Program-made: the position numbers and the translations under genes
Assembly (NCBI GenBank): GCA_002433675.1
Contig: DJIP01000367.1
Coordinates: 34,610 to 51,052, forward strand
DNA from: Halomonas halophila
GTDB lineage: Bacteria > Pseudomonadota > Gammaproteobacteria > Pseudomonadales > Halomonadaceae
Direction: 5' to 3'
DNA length: 16,443 bases
Notes under the pieces: model-generated
What the model was told of the DNA's origin: nothing
Databases searched by the model: none
Seen by the model: only the letters and a program-made list of their open reading frames with translations
Part shown: piece by piece, positions 7,571-13,139 of the stretch
Layout of the letters: every line of letters begins with the position of its first letter
Position numbering within the stretch: position 1 is the first letter of the stretch

Positions 7571-8544
7571 TGCCCTTCGCGATAGCGCTTCACCAGCGCC
7601 ATCAGGTCGCTGCCAAAGACGTCTTCGTAGTCGGCCCAGACGCCCTGGACGGCGGCATTGAACGGCGCGGTATCGACCTCGTTGACGCTCATGCCCTCGG
7701 CCTCGAGCTCGGCCACAAGACGCGAGTCGTCCTCCTGGGTCATCCGACGCTGTTCGTCACGCCAGGCGTCGGCCAACTGCTGGACTACCGCCTGGTCGTC
7801 CTCGGACAGGCGCTGCCAGACGTTGTTGGCGACGGTCAGGCAGGCCGGTGCCCATACGTGTCCGGTCAGCGAGACGTAGTCCTGGACCTCGAAGAAGGAC
7901 GAGGAATGGATGATCGACAGCGGATTTTCCTGGGCGTCGAATACCCCCTGCTGCAGCGCCGAGTAGAGCTCGCCGAAGGACAGCGGGGCCGGACTCGCGC
8001 CAAGCGCGGTGAAGGTATCCAGGCGCATCTTGTCCGGGGTTACCCGGATCTTCAGGCCGGCCAGGTCCTCGGGGGTCTCGACCGGGCCCTGGTTGTTGGT
8101 GACGTGGCGAAAGCCGTTCTCCCACCAGGACAGGATCTTCATGTTGTAGTCGGAAGCGATGGCTTCCAGCGCCTCGCCCAGCTCACCGTCGTAGGCGGCG
8201 TAGGCGTCCTGGCGGTCCGCCCAGGAGTAGGGCAGCTCGACGATGCCGAAGCGGGCGTCCAGCGGCTGGAAGGAGCCGCAGCCGATCACCCCGGCGGGAA
8301 CGCTGCCGATCTGCATGCCTTCGACCATGGTCTTTTCGTTGCCGAGCTGGCCGCTGGGGAAGACCTGGAAGTTGACGCGACCCTCGGTGGCCTCGCGCAC
8401 CTCGTCGGCGAAGCCTTCGGCGGCGATATGCCAGCTATGGGTCGGGGCCAGCACGTGGCCTAGCTTGATGTCGAGGGCCTGGGCCGAGGTAGAAAGACAG
8501 GCGAAGGCGCCAAGCGCCAGCAGGGGGAGCATCCTGGAGGTCAT
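7567..8544 (-). CDS. TRAP transporter periplasmic substrate-binding protein (DctP family)
   Basis: A 325-residue secreted binding protein starting at ATG 8544. A cleavable signal peptide covers about residues 1-23, ending SAQA before LDIKLGH. An upstream in-frame GTG at 8589 would add 15 polar residues ahead of the signal peptide and is less likely, although neither start has a strong ribosome-binding site. Family features are the FPSGQLGNEKTMVEGMQIG segment, GLKIRV with the conserved ligand-carboxylate arginine (about 167), and FGELYSALQQGVFDAQENP (about 190-208). The arginine implies a ligand with a carboxylate group. It is the first gene of the operon and probably the most highly expressed; it delivers solute to the QM permease. 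Confidence 0.94.
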   Translation of the reverse strand: MTSRMLPLLALGAFACLSTSAQALDIKLGHVLAPTHSWHIAAEGFADEVREATEGRVNFQVFPSGQLGNEKTMVEGMQIGSVPAGVIGCGSFQPLDARFGIVELPYSWADRQDAYAAYDGELGEALEAIASDYNMKILSWWENGFRHVTNNQGPVETPEDLAGLKIRVTPDKMRLDTFTALGASPAPLSFGELYSALQQGVFDAQENPLSIIHSSSFFEVQDYVSLTGHVWAPACLTVANNVWQRLSEDDQAVVQQLADAWRDEQRRMTQEDDSRLVAELEAEGMSVNEVDTAPFNAAVQGVWADYEDVFGSDLMALVKRYREGQ

Positions 8545-8661
8545 GGGGGTACCCGTTGAGTCGTTGTGATTGTGATCTGGGCCCGCCACCGCTTTGTTGA
8601 CGGCAAGACAGGCGTCACTTGAGACTCGGCCAGGTAGGCGTATTAGACAATTTTCAAGATT

Positions 8662-8694
8662 TTATGCTTTGCATAAGCCTGATTTATGCAAAGC
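8662..8694. promoter_or_regulatory. Overlapping palindromes, candidate regulator binding site
   Basis: TTATGC-TTT-GCATAA (8662-8676) is a perfect 6-3-6 palindrome that contains TATGCTTTGCATA, a T-N11-A pattern typical of LysR-family sites. Its right side, GCTTTGCATAA, is repeated inverted as TTATGCAAAGC at 8684-8694 after seven bases. Nested dyads of this kind are characteristic of operators. The obvious candidate regulator is the LysR gene at 10165-11061, but a GntR-type protein is possible. Confidence 0.55.
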
Positions 8695-8797
8695 CATTGG
8701 ACAGTGGCCAGGGTGGCCCTTCGACAGGCCTGGGGCGGCAACCACAAGCGCTTCCAGACACTCCTTTAGCGCACTGTTCAAGAACCATTTTTCTGGC

Positions 8798-8815
8798 GCA
8801 AATGGGGGCATTTGC
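8798..8815. promoter_or_regulatory. Perfect palindrome upstream of creatinase
   Basis: GCAAATG-GGGG-CATTTGC has perfect seven-base arms with a four-base spacer and lies about 130 bases before the creatinase start. It could be an operator or a hairpin in the leader. No T-tract follows, so it is not a terminator. Confidence 0.4.
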
Positions 8816-8942
8816 GGTTGTGATTGGCGCCGTTGACGGCTCCACGGCGATAGTCGATCCAGCGTGGTGGTCAGCGTCAAGGCTGGCGCCAGCGCAGGAT
8901 GAGAACCACCGCCCTGTCGGCCAAGAATTACAAGGAGCCCCT

Positions 8943-10151
8943 ATGCAACTGCCCTCTCTGATCGAGATCCCCAACGGTGAAAAGGTCACCCCCACCTTCA
9001 GCGACGCCGAGATGCAGGGCCGCCTGGCCCGTCTACGCCAGCACATGGCCAAGCAGCAGGTCGATGCCGTGGTCCTGACCTCCTATCACAACATCAATTA
9101 CTTCAGTGACTTCGTCTATTGTCGCTTTGGCCGCGACTATGGACTGGTGGTGACCCAGGAAGGCTTTACTACCGTTACCGCCAACATCGACGGCGGCCAA
9201 CCGTATCGGCGCAACCGTCTGGGCGACAACATCGTCTACACCGACTGGCAGAAGGACAACTTCTTCAAGGCCATCATGCGGCTATGCGAAGGCAAGCGAC
9301 GCATCGGGGTGGAGTTCGACCATCTGACCCTGGCCAACCGCGACAAGCTGGAAAGCGCCCTTGGCGAGGTGGAGCTGGTCGACATCGGCGTACCCACCAT
9401 GCAGATGCGCATGATCAAGTCCGCCGAAGAGATCGCGCTGATCCGTCAGGGGGCGCGTATCGCCGACGTGGGCGGTGTCGCGGTACGCGACGCCATCGCC
9501 GCCGGGGTGCCCGAGTACGAGGTGGCCCTGGCCGGCCAGAGCGCCATGGTGCGCGAGATCGCCAAGACCTACCCGCAGAGCGAGCTGATGGACACCTGGG
9601 TATGGTTCCAGTCCGGCATCAACACCGACGGCGCCCACAATCCGGTCACCAGCCGTCGCGTGCGCCCCGGCGACATCCTGAGCCTCAACACCTTCCCGAT
9701 GATCTCGGGCTACTACACGGCGCTGGAGCGCACCCTGTTCTGCGAGCACGCAAGCGATGCCCATCTGCGGCTGTGGGAAATCAACTGCGAGGTCCATGAG
9801 CGCGGACAGCAGCTGATTCGCCCCGGTGCCCGCTGCAGCGACATCGCCCACGAGCTCAACGAGATCTTCGCCAGACACGACGTTCTCAAGTACCGCACCT
9901 TTGGCTACGGGCACTCCTTCGGCACCCTGAGCCACTACTACGGCCGCGAGGCGGGTCTCGAACTGCGCGAGGACATCGATACCGTACTGGAGCCCAACAT
10001 GGTGGTGTCGATGGAGCCCATGCTGATGATTCCCGAAGGCCAGCCCGGCGCCGGTGGCTACCGCGAGCACGACATCCTGGTGGTCAAGGAAGACGGCGCC
10101 GACAATATCACCGGCTTCCCCTACGGGCCGGCGCACAACATCGTGGGTTGA
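8943..10151 (+). CDS. Creatinase (creatine amidinohydrolase, EC 3.5.3.3)
   Basis: A 402-residue cytoplasmic enzyme that hydrolyses creatine to sarcosine and urea. It has the M24 'pita-bread' fold: an N-terminal domain (about 1-160) and a C-terminal catalytic domain. It matches what I remember of Pseudomonas putida creatinase over its whole length, for example TSYHNINY near residue 47 and FGYGHSFGTLSHYYGREAG near residue 320. The active-site residues fall at the same numbers as in that enzyme: Phe62, Arg64, His232 (catalytic base, in NTDGAHNPVT), Glu262, Arg335 and Glu358. ATG 8943 is chosen because AAGGAG lies five bases upstream and the protein start (MQLPSLIEIPNGEKV) aligns with the known enzyme. 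It is monocistronic, divergent from the TRAP operon and convergent with the LysR gene. A different guanidino or amidino acid as substrate is possible but less likely. Confidence 0.94.
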   Translation: MQLPSLIEIPNGEKVTPTFSDAEMQGRLARLRQHMAKQQVDAVVLTSYHNINYFSDFVYCRFGRDYGLVVTQEGFTTVTANIDGGQPYRRNRLGDNIVYTDWQKDNFFKAIMRLCEGKRRIGVEFDHLTLANRDKLESALGEVELVDIGVPTMQMRMIKSAEEIALIRQGARIADVGGVAVRDAIAAGVPEYEVALAGQSAMVREIAKTYPQSELMDTWVWFQSGINTDGAHNPVTSRRVRPGDILSLNTFPMISGYYTALERTLFCEHASDAHLRLWEINCEVHERGQQLIRPGARCSDIAHELNEIFARHDVLKYRTFGYGHSFGTLSHYYGREAGLELREDIDTVLEPNMVVSMEPMLMIPEGQPGAGGYREHDILVVKEDGADNITGFPYGPAHNIVG

Positions 10152-10164
10152 ACCGATCCGGCGA

Positions 10165-11061
10165 TCACCGGCCGGGACGTGACATGGGGGGCCGCTCGCC
10201 CCCCATGTCGGCGAGCCCGGCCCTGAGGTAGTTCAGCACGTGGTGCGCCGCCACGGACAGCTCGCCGGTCTGGTAGTGCAGGCCGAAGGTCACCCGTCCA
10301 AGCTCGGGCAGCCGGTCCGCCCCATCCACGCAGTGCAAGTGGTCGGGGCTGACGCTGCGCGCCAGGGCGGTCACACCCAGGCCCTCTTCCACCGCGGTGA
10401 AGATACCGAGCAGGCTGGTACTGGCGTAGCTCACCCGATAGGGCATCGCCCTGGCCCTCAACGCCGCTTCCGCCGCCGAGCGGTACAGGCACCCCAGGGG
10501 ATAGGTGACCAGAGGCAGCGGCGCTTCACCCTCGAGCAATGCCGTGTCGCCGACCACCCAGACCAGGTCATCTACCCGGATATCCCGAGCATCGCGATCA
10601 TCGTCGACCCTTTCCGGCTCCATCACCAGGGCGATATCGTAGTGATGCCGGTGAAAACGCTGGAGTATGACCCTGCTGATCTCACAGTCGACCTCGACCT
10701 CGATATTGGGGTAGACCCGCGCCAGATTCCTCAGCACTCGCGGCACAAATGCCAGCTCGAAATCGTTGGGAATACCTAGCCTTACCTTGCCACTGACGCC
10801 CCCTCCGCAAAGCTTCTCCACCAGCCGGTCATTGATCGCCAGCATGGCCCTGGCTTCCTGGTAGAGATAGTCACCATCCTGGGTCATTTCCAGCTGACTT
10901 CCGCGCAGAAACAGGCGAGTACCCAGCATCTCCTCGAGCTTCTTCATCTGCAGGCTGATGGCGGGCTGGGAACGCCCCAGGCGCTCTCCTGCCGCGGTAA
11001 AGCCTCCCAGCTCATTGATGGTCACGAAGGTACGCAATAACTCACTCGGTATCGTCTTCAA
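10165..11061 (-). CDS. LysR-family transcriptional regulator
   Basis: A 298-residue regulator of typical LysR length. The N-terminal winged helix-turn-helix (about residues 5-64) contains FTAAGERLGRSQPAISLQMK and LEEMLGTRLFLR. The rest (about 90-290) is the periplasmic-binding-protein-like effector domain, which here has GIPNDFELAFVPRVL and the EEGLGVTAL segment. The gene is divergent from the small membrane protein/symporter operon, the standard layout for a LysR regulator and its target. It also converges on creatinase with only 13 bases between the stops. Creatine, sarcosine or another substrate of the symporter would be a plausible co-inducer; that is inference. The last codons form a strong perfect hairpin (10181-10209). 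Confidence 0.93.
   Translation of the reverse strand: MKTIPSELLRTFVTINELGGFTAAGERLGRSQPAISLQMKKLEEMLGTRLFLRGSQLEMTQDGDYLYQEARAMLAINDRLVEKLCGGGVSGKVRLGIPNDFELAFVPRVLRNLARVYPNIEVEVDCEISRVILQRFHRHHYDIALVMEPERVDDDRDARDIRVDDLVWVVGDTALLEGEAPLPLVTYPLGCLYRSAAEAALRARAMPYRVSYASTSLLGIFTAVEEGLGVTALARSVSPDHLHCVDGADRLPELGRVTFGLHYQTGELSVAAHHVLNYLRAGLADMGGERPPMSRPGR
10181..10209. terminator. Strong hairpin between convergent creatinase and LysR genes
   Basis: GACATGGGGGGC and GCCCCCCATGTC are perfect 12-base arms around the five-base loop CGCTC. The structure lies 30 bases after the creatinase stop but inside the coding 3' end of the LysR gene (Met-Gly-Gly-Glu-Arg-Pro-Pro-Met-Ser). It has no T-tract on either strand, so it is more likely a transcript-end stabiliser or Rho/pausing element than a classical intrinsic terminator. 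Confidence 0.5.
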
Positions 11062-11218
11062 CCTGGGGCCTCATTGGCATAGATCATGCATCGATTTGTC
11101 GTTCTTATTGGTCGCATCAGCGGCAAGAAAATACCTTGAATCTGTCGATGGAAATCGACGCTACCTCTCGACGACTGCCGATTGTCGACGTCCAACAACA
11201 AACAATAGAGGCTTCCTC
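11062..11218. promoter_or_regulatory. Divergent LysR/symporter promoter region with palindrome
   Basis: The 157-base spacer separates the LysR gene from the symporter operon. It contains the perfect dyad GTCGAT-GGAA-ATCGAC (11144-11159) and several further TCGAC/GTCGA half-sites up to 11191. These are candidate sites for autoregulation by LysR and activation of the operon. Confidence 0.5.
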
Positions 11219-11326
11219 ATGAACTCCTGGGTATTGACCACCTTTGCCATTCTAACGCTCTACATGCTGATTCACACCGGTGCAGCCTACCTGCGTCGAG
11301 AACTCAAGGCCCGCCAACCGAGGTGA
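11219..11326 (+). CDS. 35-residue single-span membrane protein, probable transporter small subunit
   Basis: This short gene has one hydrophobic segment (about residues 4-24, beginning NSWVLTTFAILTLYMLIHTG) followed by a basic tail (YLRRELKARQPR). ATG 11219 is supported by AGAGG seven bases upstream. Its stop, TGA 11324-11326, is part of the GAGGTGA ribosome-binding site of the symporter gene, so the two are tightly co-translated. Small membrane partners preceding SSS-family symporters are known in bacteria (for example YjcH with ActP, YhdT with PanF), and this one is shorter than those. A role in assembly or stability of the symporter is inferred. It is easily missed in annotation because of its size. 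Confidence 0.75.
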   Translation: MNSWVLTTFAILTLYMLIHTGAAYLRRELKARQPR

Positions 11327-11331
11327 CGCAC

Positions 11332-12813
11332 ATGGATTCCTTTACCCTGTTCAATTGGGCGCTTCTGCTGATGACCTTCGGCCTGATGCTCTATCTGGGC
11401 TACCTGTCCTCGCGGCGCATGCGCAAGGATGACGCCGCCGGCTTCCTGGTCGCCGGGCGCTCGCTGGGGGCCTTCGTCGGTGCCGGTACCATCGTTGCCA
11501 CCGGATTCAGCGGCTGGGGCTTCATGGGCTCGCCCGGGGTCACCTACCAGTTTGGTGCCATCGAGGTGCTGGGCAACTTCTTCTTTGCACCGGCGATGGT
11601 CATCGCGGTGCTCTACTTCGCCCGCTTCATGCAGCGCAAGGCGATCGAGATGGGCAGCAACACCATCCCCGAGTACATCGGCCAGTCCCACGGCGGCGGC
11701 GCCATGGGGCGAGTGCTGCAGGCGGTATCGGCGATCATCACCGTAGTGCTGCTACTGGTCTTCCTGACCAGTCAGATCAAGGCGGTGGGGCTTCTGGGTG
11801 CCAGCTGGCTGGGCATCGAGCTCGACCAGAGCGCCATGCTGATGGTCGGGGTGATCATCCTCTACACCATGCTCGGGGGGCTGGCCGCGGTAGCCTGGAC
11901 CGACACCATCATGGTCTGGGGCATGGCCCTGGCGGCGGTCATCATCGTCATCCAGATGCTGACCACCATTGACGTGAACGAGTGGGAAAGCGGCTTGAAC
12001 GCCATCGACCCGGAGCTGCTGAACCCGACCAACGGGGCCCACTACGGCGCCTCCCGAGGCAACGTCTTCCTGGTCCTGCCCTACGCCTTTCTGTTCGCGG
12101 CGGTGCTGCCGTTCATGGCGATCCGCTTCCTGGCCTTCAAGCCCGAGGTCAAGCTGCACAAGGTCGGTATCTACGTCGCGGTGCTCGGCGGCCTGCTCAG
12201 TCTGATTCCGCTGGTCGGGCTCTACGTCAGGGTCAAGCTGCCGGGACTGGCGGACCCCGACAGCGCCATGCCGGTCTATCTCGAGCAGTTCATGCATCCG
12301 GCGATCCAGGGCGTCATCACCTTGTTCATCATCTTCGCCATGAAGTCCACCGCCAACTCCCTTTTGCACACCGTGGCCTCCAGCGTCTCCCACGACCTGC
12401 GCCTGGCGATCTTTGCCGAACGCCAGCCTTCGGCACGGCGTGTCCTGGGCCTGAACCGGGCCGCGGTGCTGGTGCTCGGGGTGCTGGCGCTGCTGATGAT
12501 GCTCTACGCACCGCCCTTCATGCTGTCCTGGCTCGGTATCCTCGGCACCGGCACCCTGCTCGCCAGCCTGATCGGCCCGGTGTTCATCTCGACCTTCTGG
12601 CAGGGCTCGGCCTGGGGGGCGCTGGCGGCCATGCTCGGCGGCTTCTTCACCAGCGGCTACATGATGCTGTTCGCCGATGTGGGCTGGTTGATCGGTCCGC
12701 TGACCGGCTGCGTGGTGTCGTCGGCTCTGTATATCGGCGTGACCCTCGTCGGCCGTAGCCATCGCGCCCATGCCCGCCATCCGAACGCATCCCTCCCTGA
12801 CCACCCTGCTTGA
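11332..12813 (+). CDS. Sodium:solute symporter (SSS family)
   Basis: A 493-residue polytopic inner-membrane protein with about 13 hydrophobic segments. The family pattern near the N-terminus is clear: a GYLSSRR loop, then FLVAGRSLGAFVGAGTIVATGFSG (first part of the Na+/substrate site), and later NTIPEYIG and a GGLAAVAWTDTIM segment. It uses the Na+ gradient to import a solute. SSS substrates include proline, pantothenate, acetate and other small acids or zwitterions; the substrate here is not evident. ATG 11332 has GAGGTGA five bases upstream and is preferred over GTG 11323, which overlaps the preceding stop. With creatinase and a LysR gene next door, creatine or a related amidino compound is a reasonable candidate substrate. 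The cytoplasmic tail is short and His/Arg-rich. Confidence 0.93.
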   Translation: MDSFTLFNWALLLMTFGLMLYLGYLSSRRMRKDDAAGFLVAGRSLGAFVGAGTIVATGFSGWGFMGSPGVTYQFGAIEVLGNFFFAPAMVIAVLYFARFMQRKAIEMGSNTIPEYIGQSHGGGAMGRVLQAVSAIITVVLLLVFLTSQIKAVGLLGASWLGIELDQSAMLMVGVIILYTMLGGLAAVAWTDTIMVWGMALAAVIIVIQMLTTIDVNEWESGLNAIDPELLNPTNGAHYGASRGNVFLVLPYAFLFAAVLPFMAIRFLAFKPEVKLHKVGIYVAVLGGLLSLIPLVGLYVRVKLPGLADPDSAMPVYLEQFMHPAIQGVITLFIIFAMKSTANSLLHTVASSVSHDLRLAIFAERQPSARRVLGLNRAAVLVLGVLALLMMLYAPPFMLSWLGILGTGTLLASLIGPVFISTFWQGSAWGALAAMLGGFFTSGYMMLFADVGWLIGPLTGCVVSSALYIGVTLVGRSHRAHARHPNASLPDHPA

Positions 12814-12874
12814 CCGAAAACATCCCTCCGACTCGCCTCAGGACCAGGGTTCTGAGGTTTAGGCAAAAAGACAA

Positions 12875-12892
12875 GCCGCCTTCCGAGGCGGC
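12875..12892. terminator. Hairpin after symporter gene, possible terminator
   Basis: GCCGCC-TTCCGA-GGCGGC is a perfect six-pair GC stem 61 bases after the symporter stop. An outer pair GAGGTTT (12854-12860) and AAACCTC (12903-12909) could extend the structure. Read on the minus strand it is followed by TTGTCTTTTTG, and on the + strand it is preceded by A-rich bases, so the T-tract is on the opposite side from the expected direction. Confidence 0.45.
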
Positions 12893-13012
12893 CATTCTCG
12901 TGAAACCTCCGTCACCCAGCGAATAGTCGCGGTCAAACCTGAGCATCATGGCCGAGAACCGGCTGCTCTCATGACCCAGATCATTGGTGCGAAGCGCTTT
13001 AGCATATTCCTC

Positions 13013-13040
13013 TCAACTTGACGCTTTCATGGGTCGATAA
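13013..13040 (+). promoter_or_regulatory. Possible sigma-28 (FliA) flagellar promoter
   Basis: GTCGATAA (13033-13040) matches the sigma-28 -10 consensus GCCGATAA at seven of eight positions. TCAACTTG twelve bases upstream is a partial match to TAAAGTTT. It lies about 95 bases before a chemoreceptor gene, a class often driven by FliA. The -35 match is weak. Confidence 0.35.
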
Positions 13041-13063
13041 CCCTGGCATCGCTGCTAATCGGA

Positions 13064-13118
13064 GGCAGTCCGAGCGATGAGCAAGCCAGGAAATGACTTC
13101 GCTCATGCCAGGACTGCC
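13064..13118 (+). promoter_or_regulatory. Long stem-loop in chemoreceptor 5' leader
   Basis: Outer arms GGCAGTCC (13064-13071) and GGACTGCC (13111-13118) pair perfectly. Inner arms ATGAGC (13077-13082) and GCTCAT (13101-13106) extend the stem past a small internal loop, and GAGCGA/TCGCTC is an alternative inner pairing. The structure covers part of the GGAGG site and the leader start codon, so it could control translation initiation. Confidence 0.45.
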
Positions 13119-13139
13119 GGTTGGCCCCTCCCAGCATGA
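13077..13139 (+). CDS. 20-residue leader ORF coupled to the chemoreceptor gene
   Basis: An ATG at 13077, with GGAGG eleven bases upstream, opens a frame encoding [20 protein letters not shown]. Its TGA (13137-13139) overlaps the chemoreceptor ATG as ATGA. The chemoreceptor has no Shine-Dalgarno of its own, so reinitiation after this peptide would explain its translation. The leader ORF lies inside an inverted-repeat structure (13064-13118). No similarity to a known peptide is recognised. Translation is inferred from the arrangement alone. Confidence 0.45.
   Translation: MSKPGNDFAHARTAGWPLPA

Larger units (their letters stand above)
8545..8942. promoter_or_regulatory. Divergent promoter/operator region between TRAP operon and creatinase
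   Basis: This 398-base spacer must hold the promoters of both the minus-strand TRAP operon and the + strand creatinase. It contains two palindromic elements, listed separately, and a more A/T-rich patch at 8641-8695. An open frame running upstream of the creatinase start has no family-like residues and is not coding. I did not find a convincing sigma-70 promoter pair. Confidence 0.6.

Noticed and set aside
8619..8942. N-terminal extension of the creatinase frame
   Set aside because: The upstream residues have no similarity to creatinase, while ATG 8943 has a strong AAGGAG and aligns with the known N-terminus.
8943..10151. Ectoine hydrolase DoeA or Xaa-Pro peptidase
   Set aside because: Same fold, but creatinase-specific residues (Phe62, Arg64, His232, Glu262, Arg335, Glu358) and overall sequence fit creatinase, and no other ectoine degradation gene is present.
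11752..12804. 350-codon minus-strand frame opposite the symporter
   Set aside because: Hydrophilic, Gln/His/Glu-rich antisense shadow of a clear SSS transporter.
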